Origin: a filamentous cyanobacterium CCT1
GTDB lineage: Bacteria > Cyanobacteriota > Cyanobacteriia > Phormidesmidales > Phormidesmidaceae
Length of the DNA stretch: 64,000 bases
NCBI GenBank assembly: GCA_003017855.1
Contig: PYER01000001.1
Location: 1-64,000, forward strand
Direction: 5' to 3'
In this document: piece by piece, positions 41,943 through 52,700 of the stretch
Layout: each line of letters starts with the position of its first letter
Numbering within the stretch: the stretch's first letter is position 1
Made by a program: the position numbers and the translations under genes
The notes under the pieces: model-generated
Seen by the model: only the letters and a program-made list of their open reading frames with translations
Database searches by the model: none
Told to the model about the DNA's origin: nothing

Positions 41943-44900
41943 TCACTCAATAGGACGTACAGTAACTTCAATGATGGGCGGTTGATTGACCGTTAGGTCA
42001 GTGGGATAAATGGTCCGAATATCAGTAATCATGGGATAGACCATACCCAAATCTGTGTCGACTCCAGCATCGGTTAGGTAACTGATCGCTGCACAAAGAG
42101 AGGAAAGGCGATCGCTAGGGACACGAAGGTAAACTGCCTGATACCCTTTCTCCAGCAGGAGCCGAATCTGCTCAGAGATAGGAGTGAGTGATACTGTTGG
42201 GTCACCAGTGCCATCATCCAAGTTCAAGGTTTGGTTGGAACGGACTTGAGCTAGCCAGTCGCTGAGTAGAGAACGGTTTAGGAGATTACGACTCAGTCCA
42301 GGAGCTTCAATATCGCCGCCCCGATCATCCAGACAACTTGGGCAGCTACAGCGGCAATTTATCAGCATCCGCCGTTCTACGGCTGATTCAAATGCTCGAC
42401 GTACTTCTGATGTGTTCGAGTTGTATTCAAGTCTATACAAGCGAAGCAAACGAGTGAGTTCAGGATACGGCGATGGAGTATCTGGCTGATTTAAAGCGGA
42501 TGCGACTGCGCGATAGAGGGTAGCTCTTGCTTCTGCAAAGGATGGCTCACGACCAAATTGTTGAATACAGACAGGAAGAAAAACTTGATTGATTTCTCTG
42601 AAAATACGCCAGTTTATCAGGCGGCTTCCGTCAATTTGCTGAGCGTAGTCAGGGATGAAGACCCTGAGTAATACTTTCAGATGTTTCTGCTGAACAATAA
42701 CCTGCATTTGCTGCCGGACTTCAGACAATAATGCCTCGATCTCAACTTGGCGATCGCTAGAGCTACGAGCTTGAATCAGAGCGTCAACAAGTACCTCACA
42801 TTGGGCTAGCCAATCTTCGGGTTGAGACAGTAGATGACGGAGAAACGCTTCTTCCTGGGCAGTGGGGCAATAAGTCATTCGGTGCGCCAGGGTTGTCCAG
42901 AAACGGTCTGGATTCTTCCGAAGCAAGTCTTGAGTTGCCCGCATTACACCGATACCACCCATACCAATTTCATAAAGCCAAATGCGATTGTCAGTCCGGT
43001 TATCAAAGTCAAGCCGCAGCCTCGTCCAAGCCGACACATAATTTAGAGCCTCTACCCCTGCTACCTCCTGAGCAACTTGATTCAAAGCCTGAGTCAGACT
43101 GTATTGGAAACTGTCATAAAGATAGTCTTGGTAAAGATTTCCGTTGGTTTGTATCTCCTCATAGAGATCCAGAAAGACTGCCAAATAATTGTTAGGACTG
43201 GTAATCAGTTGCAGAACGGCTTCACATTTCTTTGGCGAAAACTGGTGGATTTCATTAATAGCTTGAATGGAGCGGTGATTAAACTCGTTATTGCCTGCAA
43301 CAAACCAGTCTCGCATCCCTTCTAGAGTGCCTCCTTGCTGGTGACACCAATCATCTGCAATGGTTAGAAGGACATTTGCTAAGTTTTCCGCAGCAAAGTA
43401 ATTTTCCCTGTACTCATCCTCAATAGTCAATTTCGTGATAAAAGCATGACGAATTGCATTACTACGAAAATTGGTGCGAGTAGAAGATGAGAGTGTGACA
43501 TCTGAGATAGCATTGGGTTTGATTTCAACACTGATACCTTCAGTAATGAGTTGATACCCCAAAGCACAGTTACTCATATCATTCTCAGTGGCTGTAAAGC
43601 CAACAACCCCTCTGATGTCGTCTGCTCTCGACTCATGGAATTTCAACGTATACTGGCTACCGAGAATAATGCGACGAACATCCAGTAGATTCAAATTATC
43701 CGGTTCATCACTATACAACACAATTTCCTGAACTAAATTTTCCCCAAGACTGTCACATGAGACAGATTGATCGCTTGTTTTGAGTGTGTATTTAGCCGTT
43801 GGGGTATCACCTATCGGACGGACATAGATGGCACTGATGGACTGTGCTGAGCAAGAGTGCGCTAGTTGAACCATATCCTGTGGTGCATCTTGTGGACTAC
43901 GGCATTCACACAATTCCCCGGTATTTGGATTGCAGTACCAGAACGAAGAGTTGTAATCCTGGCTGAACTGTTTGGGTTCAATTTGGGTGGGACGATAAAC
44001 TGTCAAAAAGTTTCGACTGCGTGGCGTAATCCCAACCAACTTGAGTGCTCGTTTAGGCAAATAAGCTGTGCTTGGGCTATTATCAAACTGGTCTTTTGAG
44101 GTGTAGTACTGGTTCAGAGGTAGCAAAGACTGCCCGTCTGTAAGGAGAGGTGGTATCCATGTCGAGCCTTCGCCACCCCGAAAGGTTACATTGCCTGGAA
44201 TAGTTTCACTGATAGCCAAACTAATACTCTCTGGGTTAGGTCGTTTGTTAAAACGGTGATCATCAGGGCGATAGTCTACCCGAACTTCTGGCAAATTGAT
44301 GTCTGAAAAAAGATTGTCAGGTAGATGCTGAGTTAACATCTCCCGTGCGTTAACTGTTGGCTTATTCTCCCGATCAAATTCTGGATGTACTGCTATCATC
44401 AAGCCTTCGCAAAAAATGCTCCAGAGGAGCCCATCCGAGTCAGGATCACCTAAAACTCTTAGCAAAGCATCGTTATCAACTATCGCGAACGATTCCTGTA
44501 AGTAATCCTTAAAAGCAAACATCATGTTTGCATTGGCTGTTTGGTCTAACAGGTATTGATAACCCTGACGCGACAGATTCTCTAGATTGAGTTCTACACC
44601 CACAAGACTTGCTCGGTAAGTCAACCAATCAAATAGTGCATAGAATCCATGAATTCGTTGAAGATAGCGGTTTTGGGCATTCAGAGGTAGCTTCTGAAAA
44701 GTGGGATCTGTCAGTAGATGCTCGTTGCGAAACAGAAATAAATCCGTTGGTTTATAAGGGCTAAGAACTGTAGCAACAATCGGTCGTGTGCCTACTTTTC
44801 GCCCACCCCGGCCCTTACGTTGAACAAAGCTGGCAACGTTAGCAGGTGCAGTGTATTGAATAACACACATGAGTGCTTCATCGTCGTAGCCAACTTCCAA

Positions 44901-46925
44901 GGCACTGGTTGTAATGACGAGATCATCTTCTTCTTCAATGACAATAGAGCGATCGCTCCCTGACTTGCGCTTGATATTGAGAGGCTGACTACGTGCTTTA
45001 TCTTTTTGACTTAATACCCACCAGCACTCCCCAGCCTGAAAGAGAGGACAAGTTGGGTCAGGAGTGCAACTATTTTCGCAATTGCAGTTGTACTGGGTAG
45101 TAGGACCAAAAAAATTAGGAAAGAGTAGGCGATTAAAGGGTGGGTAACGGTAGGCATACAAGGGAACATATCTGATTGGGTAGGCATCATCAGTGGGTGC
45201 GATTCGCTCGCTTTTTAATTGTTGCCGTCTCTCAATTTGGTAGTCCTTGACCTTTTCAGCATCTTGCATCTGATACAGCCAACGGCCAACGATATCTAAA
45301 GATTGCACAAAACCGAAAGTACGATAACGATTCAAGCTACTACCTGCTACCGGTTGTGGCATCGTATGCAGCACACACATTGCTGCTTGAATTAATGATG
45401 AAAGAACCGCTGTATCTTCGGTATCTTCAGCACGGGCAAAGATAAAACGCTCTGCCCCAATTATCTGCATCTCATTATCCTGAGGATTAACCTTCTCAAT
45501 CCGCATTGGGTCAATACCGGAAAGCTCGGAAAGGAATTGTTTAGGATGGGCGATCGTAGCACTCAGACCAACAAAGGCAAGGTTGGCTTGTTCTTGTCGA
45601 TCTCGCTTACCCATACGAATCCGTGATAGGAGTCGGCGCAGCAAAAGAGCAACTTGAGTTCCTGCTGTGGAAGTTTGCAAGTGGATCTCGTCCAGCATTA
45701 CCACAGAGGGCGCGCAGAAAGTTGTAGTCCCGAACAGGTACTGGTATTTTGAAGAGATTAATCGCCGATGAAGAGATTCTGTAGTAGCAATTAGCAGATC
45801 AGGTGGTTCCTTCTCCATCAAATCCCGAGCAAATTTGATGAAGGGATATGTCTTTTCACACTTAGGGCAGGCTAAGACTTCAGGTTGAGTCGGACGAGCA
45901 AGAAGTCGTTGAGGAGTTGTATTGCAGTCAAAACCTGAGGTTCCTACACAGTAAGCAAAAGGTGATAAATAGCCTTGATAATCTTCCCTAAAATTCCAAC
46001 CTTTTTGCTTAGCAAGTTTTTGTTTCTGAGAGTCATCTACCTTTTGAAAATCACTTACTTGATAAACAGCTGCACCGCTTTCCAAACCTATGGTAATGGC
46101 AGGAAGGTTGTTAACAGCTAGTACTTGGTTTAGGTGATAGAGGACCTCAATGAAATCTGTAAGTTGGTTTTCTGAAAGTGCTATCCGTGGATAAATACAA
46201 ATTGCTTTGACTCCGATCTTTCCACGAAGACAACGTTCAAGAACCATTTTGGCTAACACTGGGAGGAAAAAGGCATAGGTTTTTCCAGCCCCTGTACTAG
46301 CAGTAACAACAACACCCCGTTCTATATTCTGTTGTGAATCTAGTTCGATCGTTTGCAGAATAGCTCTGAATGCTTGGCGCTGAAAACCACTCACCTGTTG
46401 TAGTTTAGCCAGGGTCTGCTCGATCACTGTTAACAGAAGACTAGCAGTCTGTTGCTGCTCTGAATTGCCGTAGAGTAGTAGCCCCATACACCGTCTGACA
46501 GGGACATTACGTCGTGGAACCCGGCGAGATACAACACTAAACTTTACGTCTTCTATAAGTCGCTTACTTTTACTTATGCGATGTGCTATTTTAAGATTGT
46601 TTTGATTAACAATACGTTGGCGGAGTTTAGTCAGAAGACGGACTGTTTCTGTTAGCCGACTACGGAAAATCCATTTTTTGGGTAGTTCTTCTTGATTAAA
46701 CCGTATGATTTCGAGATTCTCTGAAAGCTTCTTTAAAGCACGATTTATTTGAGGTTCTCGTTCTTCTAAAGCCAAAGAAATATCTTCAGACGGTTGAAAG
46801 CTTTCAATAACTTCCTGCCCAGTTAATGTAACATCGTAAATTCCGTAAGCGACTTGCTCAGATTCTCTTTGTTCAATGAAAGTTAAAACTTCGTCTACCA
46901 ATTTTAATAGAATATCAGTCTCCAC
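41943..46925 (-). CDS. dpdJ: DpdJ-like superfamily 2 helicase, second copy
   Basis: A 1660-residue helicase. Walker A TASTGAGKTYAFFL is near 206-219, the DEIH box VMLDEIHLQT near 405-414, motif III GLSATIAHP near 455, and motifs V/VI ALEVGYDDE and QRKGRGGRK near 665-705. Two cysteine clusters are seen: ACPKCEKTYPF and a dense C-N-C-E-N-S-C-x5-C-x8-C site. A third lies near the C-terminus (INCRCSCPSCLDD), like the DUF1998 part of DISARM and Dpd helicases. The start is GTG 46925, five bases past the previous stop, with AGGGG in front. An ATG at 47000 would overlap 71 bases. It heads the second J-K-D trio. Confidence 0.75.
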   Translation of the reverse strand: METDILLKLVDEVLTFIEQRESEQVAYGIYDVTLTGQEVIESFQPSEDISLALEEREPQINRALKKLSENLEIIRFNQEELPKKWIFRSRLTETVRLLTKLRQRIVNQNNLKIAHRISKSKRLIEDVKFSVVSRRVPRRNVPVRRCMGLLLYGNSEQQQTASLLLTVIEQTLAKLQQVSGFQRQAFRAILQTIELDSQQNIERGVVVTASTGAGKTYAFFLPVLAKMVLERCLRGKIGVKAICIYPRIALSENQLTDFIEVLYHLNQVLAVNNLPAITIGLESGAAVYQVSDFQKVDDSQKQKLAKQKGWNFREDYQGYLSPFAYCVGTSGFDCNTTPQRLLARPTQPEVLACPKCEKTYPFIKFARDLMEKEPPDLLIATTESLHRRLISSKYQYLFGTTTFCAPSVVMLDEIHLQTSTAGTQVALLLRRLLSRIRMGKRDRQEQANLAFVGLSATIAHPKQFLSELSGIDPMRIEKVNPQDNEMQIIGAERFIFARAEDTEDTAVLSSLIQAAMCVLHTMPQPVAGSSLNRYRTFGFVQSLDIVGRWLYQMQDAEKVKDYQIERRQQLKSERIAPTDDAYPIRYVPLYAYRYPPFNRLLFPNFFGPTTQYNCNCENSCTPDPTCPLFQAGECWWVLSQKDKARSQPLNIKRKSGSDRSIVIEEEDDLVITTSALEVGYDDEALMCVIQYTAPANVASFVQRKGRGGRKVGTRPIVATVLSPYKPTDLFLFRNEHLLTDPTFQKLPLNAQNRYLQRIHGFYALFDWLTYRASLVGVELNLENLSRQGYQYLLDQTANANMMFAFKDYLQESFAIVDNDALLRVLGDPDSDGLLWSIFCEGLMIAVHPEFDRENKPTVNAREMLTQHLPDNLFSDINLPEVRVDYRPDDHRFNKRPNPESISLAISETIPGNVTFRGGEGSTWIPPLLTDGQSLLPLNQYYTSKDQFDNSPSTAYLPKRALKLVGITPRSRNFLTVYRPTQIEPKQFSQDYNSSFWYCNPNTGELCECRSPQDAPQDMVQLAHSCSAQSISAIYVRPIGDTPTAKYTLKTSDQSVSCDSLGENLVQEIVLYSDEPDNLNLLDVRRIILGSQYTLKFHESRADDIRGVVGFTATENDMSNCALGYQLITEGISVEIKPNAISDVTLSSSTRTNFRSNAIRHAFITKLTIEDEYRENYFAAENLANVLLTIADDWCHQQGGTLEGMRDWFVAGNNEFNHRSIQAINEIHQFSPKKCEAVLQLITSPNNYLAVFLDLYEEIQTNGNLYQDYLYDSFQYSLTQALNQVAQEVAGVEALNYVSAWTRLRLDFDNRTDNRIWLYEIGMGGIGVMRATQDLLRKNPDRFWTTLAHRMTYCPTAQEEAFLRHLLSQPEDWLAQCEVLVDALIQARSSSDRQVEIEALLSEVRQQMQVIVQQKHLKVLLRVFIPDYAQQIDGSRLINWRIFREINQVFLPVCIQQFGREPSFAEARATLYRAVASALNQPDTPSPYPELTRLLRLYRLEYNSNTSEVRRAFESAVERRMLINCRCSCPSCLDDRGGDIEAPGLSRNLLNRSLLSDWLAQVRSNQTLNLDDGTGDPTVSLTPISEQIRLLLEKGYQAVYLRVPSDRLSSLCAAISYLTDAGVDTDLGMVYPMITDIRTIYPTDLTVNQPPIIEVTVRPIE

Positions 46926-46929
46926 AGTC

Positions 46930-49209
46930 TTACCCCTGAATCGTATAGTTTGTATCAAATTGGTATAGATAAGATCGAACTTCCCGAAGGATACTTGCAC
47001 TTCCCTTAGTGTTAACCCTTAGCAATGGTAATTCACCTCTATTTTTTTCTATAAAGTTAGTTGCTGCATGTTTAGCACTAGCGGTTACCATAATTACAAG
47101 ATCGTCATTCGTAACCCACATTTTTAATTGATCGCTACCACCTTTAGCATGGCTTAAGTGTACCTTGATTCCTTCACAAGCTTTTTCAAGGAAAGCTTTG
47201 ACTCGCTGTGCTACAGGTTCAGTCAGTGTATAAATCAAAATTGTCTTATTGGTGAGCTGCTGTAATATACTAGTCTCGGTTGGCTCACCAGATATCTCTT
47301 CCTGAGGAGGCAAGTCTGGGAAGGAAGTTTGTAGATTCAAGTCTTGAACTAATGCTGCAAATAAGCTCCATTGAACTTCATCAATACGGCCAGAAAACTG
47401 TCGAAGCGTTGTTGCCGCTGCAAAGAGTAATCGGGATCGAATTTCCTCTTCTGGACAGGGTTGTAAAACCAAAATGTTGATGAAATCTAGAACCCAATCC
47501 ACTTTTGCTGGAGAGCTATATTGATCCCATAAGTCAAGACCATAACCGACAATTTCTTGATAAGTACTCTGGTTAACACCTAAGTAAAGCAATGCGATTA
47601 CTAGGTCATTGAACAGGCCTAAGTCAGGATCGCCCCCTTCACAGTTGAATGCCAGTAAGTCCAATAGATAGGCATAGATGGGCGCAAATTCTCGACGAGG
47701 ATATTCATCGTCACTTTGAAATGCTCCTAAAAAATGGGGTAGGGCGTTTGCCAAAGTTTTTCCTGACACCGTATCTCCCCCTACCATCTTTAACAAATTC
47801 GCGAATTTTTGAGTGGCTCCACTTTCCTCGAGTAATTGGGTAATATCCCACTCTTTTTCGCCTCGTCGGGCTATGTCGAGGGCTAAATCCCAGCCTGGAT
47901 TCTTCTGAAGCTGCTGAAGCCAATTGAGCCAATTGTCGGGAATTTGTTCTGTTGTTTTTTCGTCCCCACGCAGGTGCTTTAAGCAATTCTGACCAAGTCG
48001 AGTATTGCCTAAAGCTTCTTGGTCTTCTGTGGAAAGCTGCCTATAGGCGTTCAGTGCTTCTCGTTGAGTATCTAATGTTTCTAACTCATAAAAGACTTGG
48101 AACAGAAGTTGAGCTTTTCGTAGTGAAGGGGGAGCTTGAGAGGCAAACTCAAATACCTCATCCCAAGCTAGCCTTTGTCCGGCCTCTTCCGCCTCTTTTA
48201 AAGGATCAGCGACTACGGTTGAGGGTGGTGCAGACTGAGTTGGTGAAATATTAGCCAACTGCTCAAGATAAGCTTGGTCTTCCGCTCTTAAACCTGGAAT
48301 GCTGAGCAGTTCATCGCGTAATGCCGAGTTTGGTGTTTCGCCACCTACGGCCAGCAGCATAAAAGATTTCGCTATTTCGGGTTGGCGGCTATTGGCCCGA
48401 GCGGTGTATAAGCTGCTGTATTTGGGAAAAATACTTTCGTGGAAATAGGTAACTGCACTCTGAACAGCCTTGGTTGACTCAAAGCGATAAAGCTCCTGTT
48501 GGTAAACAGTACGAATGAGCGACTGAGTCACCTCGTAAGGGCGGCGGGTGCCTAATAAATCGGGCAGTTCTGGTAAGGCGAGCAGTTCTTCCCATTCCTC
48601 TAGGTCGGAGAGCATCCGTACCTTGAGGAACAGCAAGTTTTGAGGATCTAAGCGATTGTGGGTTTTGAGATAGTGAAGTTGATGCTCAGCGGCGGGGCGA
48701 TCGCAGGCCTGCAGCGCCATATAAAAATCTCGCAGGACGCGACCTGTGGCTCTTGGCGTTTCATAGGTTTGGGCTACCCGGCGATCCAGCACCTGACGCA
48801 TTAGTTCTAGGGCTTGCCAAATCTCACGGGATTTTCCATCACCGTCAGAATCTCCCTGAAACTTGAACGCCAATCCCCCTGTGAAGGCGTAGATAGAGGC
48901 TTCCACTGGGTCGCCTAAGTTAAGTTGGGCTCGTTGACCTCGAAATGTAGACCAAGTAGGGCCAACAAAAGCGGTTAGATCTTCTCTAAGACCCCTTAGT
49001 TGGCGCTCAGATTGGGCTACACCATACCAATCAGTTCCTTGGTCATGCCCATAGGGCAGCACAGAGGGCAAACCTTGCTCAAGCCGCGCAATCCAGGGTT
49101 GGAGCATATGGGCAGAACCGTCAACAGACTCAATGGCATTCAGCTTGATTTGATTGTCATCACCAAAGAAACGTTCTAAGAACTGGTGGGTGTCTAACTT
49201 GATTTCCAT
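46930..49209 (-). CDS. DpdD-type protein, first copy (tentative)
   Basis: A 759-residue protein. The N-terminus (about 1-150) has DWYGVAQSERQLRGLREDLTAFVGPTWSTF. A helical-repeat centre follows (RVLRDFYMALQACDRPAAEHQL, QNLLFLKVRMLSDLEEWEEL). The last roughly 100 residues (KTILIYTLTEPVAQRVKAFLE, then NDDLVIMVTASAKHAATNFI) form a Rossmann-like domain akin to DUF2325. It follows the first DpdK gene by 3 bases. The overall layout resembles what I recall of DpdD, but in reported clusters D precedes E, so the name is tentative. It is paired with the 745-residue paralogue. Confidence 0.55.
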   Translation of the reverse strand: MEIKLDTHQFLERFFGDDNQIKLNAIESVDGSAHMLQPWIARLEQGLPSVLPYGHDQGTDWYGVAQSERQLRGLREDLTAFVGPTWSTFRGQRAQLNLGDPVEASIYAFTGGLAFKFQGDSDGDGKSREIWQALELMRQVLDRRVAQTYETPRATGRVLRDFYMALQACDRPAAEHQLHYLKTHNRLDPQNLLFLKVRMLSDLEEWEELLALPELPDLLGTRRPYEVTQSLIRTVYQQELYRFESTKAVQSAVTYFHESIFPKYSSLYTARANSRQPEIAKSFMLLAVGGETPNSALRDELLSIPGLRAEDQAYLEQLANISPTQSAPPSTVVADPLKEAEEAGQRLAWDEVFEFASQAPPSLRKAQLLFQVFYELETLDTQREALNAYRQLSTEDQEALGNTRLGQNCLKHLRGDEKTTEQIPDNWLNWLQQLQKNPGWDLALDIARRGEKEWDITQLLEESGATQKFANLLKMVGGDTVSGKTLANALPHFLGAFQSDDEYPRREFAPIYAYLLDLLAFNCEGGDPDLGLFNDLVIALLYLGVNQSTYQEIVGYGLDLWDQYSSPAKVDWVLDFINILVLQPCPEEEIRSRLLFAAATTLRQFSGRIDEVQWSLFAALVQDLNLQTSFPDLPPQEEISGEPTETSILQQLTNKTILIYTLTEPVAQRVKAFLEKACEGIKVHLSHAKGGSDQLKMWVTNDDLVIMVTASAKHAATNFIEKNRGELPLLRVNTKGSASILREVRSYLYQFDTNYTIQG

Positions 49210-49212
49210 ACC

Positions 49213-49722
49213 CTATCTTTCGCCTCCCCAACGGTCTCTGAAATTTAGCTTTTGTTCTGAAATGGCCTCTAGGGCTGTTTCATAAATAAGCGTCTCCTCG
49301 TTGACGGTGATGCCGTTGAAGGTGAAGTTCATGGAGCCAGCCAGAAAGAAGGCATCTGACAGCATTCCTTTCGTGTGGAGTTCCTCGGCCTGATGGATTC
49401 GTAGGTAGTTGTTGTTAGCTAGAGTGCCCAGGGTCTCTACAAAGCTGCGGTTGTGGAGGTCGGGGCGAGTGGCTACGCAGACCGTCGTGCCCAGTTGGGT
49501 TAAGGTAGCTAACACTTGCACAAGGCGAATTTTGGATCGGGGCCACGATGGCTCTAGGGCTAGAAAGGTATTGGCTGTGTTGTCGATAATGGGAATATCG
49601 GAAACCCAGGGGGATACTAGCCACAGGCAGGCACTGGGGGCAATGAGTTCTGCCACCAGGAGTGCCTGAAGCAAATCGGGCAGTTGCCGAGAGCTAAAAC
49701 GAGAGTGAATGGTTCGGCTCAC
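49213..49722 (-). CDS. dpdK: DpdK-like phospholipase D domain protein, first copy
   Basis: A 169-residue protein with one PLD motif: ELHTKGMLSDAFFLAGSMNF (H-x-K, then G-S-x-N) and ITVNEETL. LWLVSPWVSDIPIIDN near residue 35 is the usual first strand of the fold and matches FWIVAPWVTNF of the second copy. It overlaps the DpdJ stop by 4 bases. In Dpd systems DpdK belongs to the restriction part; single-motif PLD proteins need to dimerise. Confidence 0.78.
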   Translation of the reverse strand: MSRTIHSRFSSRQLPDLLQALLVAELIAPSACLWLVSPWVSDIPIIDNTANTFLALEPSWPRSKIRLVQVLATLTQLGTTVCVATRPDLHNRSFVETLGTLANNNYLRIHQAEELHTKGMLSDAFFLAGSMNFTFNGITVNEETLIYETALEAISEQKLNFRDRWGGER

Positions 49723-52700
49723 TGCAACGTCTCCCGAATGCGAAGGCGGGCAATATACCCTTGGGAGGTTCTGCGCATCCCTTCTACAGCGGGATACAAA
49801 TTGAGAAAACCAACATCTACAGGCTCCATCATTATTTTCAGCAAGGCACCTTTTAGAGCTTGGCGGCTGGTGGAGCGAGCACTTAGGGAAGCGGTACCCA
49901 CCGTTCTGAGGGCTTCATTGACCTGCTCTTGCCAGTTGAGTTCTTCTAGTTTGACTAGGGTTTCGGCGGGTTGTAGAACATCCAGCAGAATTTCGCGATC
50001 GGCCTCGGGCACAATGCTAAACGGGTTATAGAAGGAGACAGCCCGGTTGCGGATGACACTGCCCCGCAACCACAGACGACCATACAAAACCTGGAAACAA
50101 ACGTAGGGATCTTGGCGAGCACCGGGGGGTAAGGCCTCGGTCAACTCCGGTTGGGTACTGGCCACATAGGCAAACACCCGCGCATCGACTTCAATGCCTA
50201 ACCGTTCTTCTTGCTCTTGCCATCGTCGCAGTAACTCCCTGAGTTGATGATCAGTAGCCGTTCCACTACCGGGCGACAGAATGCGGGCGTGAATTGCCGT
50301 CATAACTGCCGGAGTGATGAGAATACCTTCCCCTTGCAAGACTCGGCGAAGGTGTTCGCTGGCTTGGGTGAGAGTATGGTGGGAATCGGCGGATCTTACC
50401 TGGGTAAAGACAGACTGTACCGATTCACTGGTTTCAGATAGCTCTAAAAGGGTAGTAAGTTCTGAATCTACGACCTCAAAGTCTGAAGGCTCTAGAGCAC
50501 TCTCGACCAATCGCAGAAAGCCAATAGGATCTTCGGTATAGCGCTGGAGAATTTCTTCAATGACGCCGCTGCCTCCTGGGCTCGCTTCTGTGAGCCAAAT
50601 TTCCTCTAGGTCTTCTGCCAAAGGAGAAGATCCTGGGGGGCGCGGGCCTGAGTCTAGGTCGAGCAGCAAATCTTCGGAGTCGAACTGGGGGCAAAGCTGA
50701 CGGCAGGCTTCTAGGATTGCTCCGCCTAAGGTTGCTCGGAAGCGTTGTCTAGCCCAGTCGTGCCAGCCCTCATCGGGCTGTTGCCAGAGAATCTGGGCCA
50801 GGTCATTGAGAACCGTTTGGACTTCTGCGCTTGAGGCAAGCTCTCGAAGTCGTTCATGGGTGGGTTGTCTGCCAGGGGGCAAGTTAGGAGCTATCTGATC
50901 GCTTAAATCGGTGAGCCCATCGGTGGTGGTCTCGTCAGAGGTTGCCTCATCGCTGGGCTCTTCTACGCTGAGCGTTTGGAAGATTCGATCCAGTACAGTG
51001 GCCATTTCCTGGCCCAGATCTTTTTCTTGGAGAGTCTGGTAGGCATCGGGTAGAGAGACTTCATTCTGTAGAGCGTAGGCCACCAGCATAGAGAGGTAAA
51101 TTTGGTAGAGCCAGTCGCGCTGGAAAATATTGGCGATGCCATCGAGACGGACATCGTGTCGAACGCGATGGCGAAAGTATGACGTGCGAAACGCGTGAAC
51201 CTTGGGTCGGTTGGCGTCGTAGGGGCTAAGGGTGAAATCTGCGGGAATGCGATAGTGAAAGACGATGCCGTCTACGGTTTGGGCAAACCCAACTCCGGCA
51301 GGTTGACCATTGGCAGCTTCCACAAAGCGAATGGAGGTTTCCACTTCTTGGGTCTGGCGATTTTTCTGAATTCGCAGGTTGGCCTCAGACCCCATGGCAA
51401 AGCGACGCACCTCCAGAGGGTTCTGCTGGTTGTGGGTAAAGTTATATACCGCGTCTAGAATGCCGAGCCAAAATGAACCCTGGGGCAAGTCCATGGGAGT
51501 ACCCCGGTCTGGCGGCATAATTTGGGTATGCCATTCCAGTTGGGCGTTGGATTTATCGCTGACCTGGGGTGGAATTTGCTCCACCTGCAAAGTCCAGGGG
51601 CGAATGCAGCGAATGTCAGTAATTTGGTCGTTTTGCCAAACCTGGAAGGTGCCTGCTTCTTCGTATTCGGTGCAAATCTGCTCGATCGCCAGGTTTTGCA
51701 CCCCACTTACCAGGGCTGCTGGAGCAATCCAGTGGCTGATCTGTCCTCGCTGAATGCCGAAGCGTCGTGATACGCGCCCTGGGGCGAAGGTTTTGATCGC
51801 TTGCAAAATCGGTAGGTAGTATTCCTCTGGCTCAGTAGAGCTTTTGGTAGGAGGCGGTGTGACGATACGGACTTCGGGCAGCAGCAGGTCACTGAAGAGG
51901 TTGGCGGGCACAAAGTCTGGCAGGGGTTCTCGGGTGTGATAGTCCAGTTCAGGTTCACCCGGCAGTTGTAACCGCTTCCATCCAGTTTCGAGGCGTCGTA
52001 ACAACGTAGGTAATACCCCTGTCATTAACGCTCTGGGTGGATCCCATAGAATAGGTTGAAGGTCTTCGTTGGATAGACCTAGCGCTTCTTGAAGGTAGGC
52101 TTCTAGGGTCGTGTAGGCTTCTCCACCTTCAAGGATATGACGGATGATTGCCACGGCTTGGCTCTGGCGCTGCTGCCAGGAACCTTGGGCGGGGCTGGCA
52201 AAATCTTTCCACACGCTACCGCGAGGAGTGGCGGGCAGTTGCTGGGCAACCCAATCCATAAAGGCAAAGGCAGCCTGGATGCGGATGACATAGCGGTTAG
52301 ACAGAGGCAGCAGGCGTTCTTCAAGGATGGGGTTGAACAGTAGGTCGTAGCTCTGGTAGGCAATGCGATCGCGTCCATAGTCCGACAGCACAACCACGGT
52401 CCAAGGTCGCATGGTGCGGCGGCGACCGGCTCGGCCCTTGCGCTGAAGAAAGGAGGCCATGTTGCGGGGGGCTTTGTGCTGGATGACGGCTCCTACGTCA
52501 GGATCGTTGAAGCCGACTTCTAAGGACGCAGTGGCGACAATTATGTCTGAGTCGGCATCCACTCCAGTGTCTTGGGAACTGGTACGGGTGATTTGTAGAG
52601 GATTCTCTAAAGTGTGGCCAATCTCTTCGCACAGGTACCAGGATTGTCCAGATGGAAGGCGATCGCTGGCATCAGGATTACTGTGGGTGCGGAGAGCCGC

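Noticed and set aside
46926-47000. Upstream ATG start for the second DpdJ helicase
   Set aside because: It would overlap the previous gene by 71 bases. GTG 46925 has a good ribosome-binding site directly after the previous stop.
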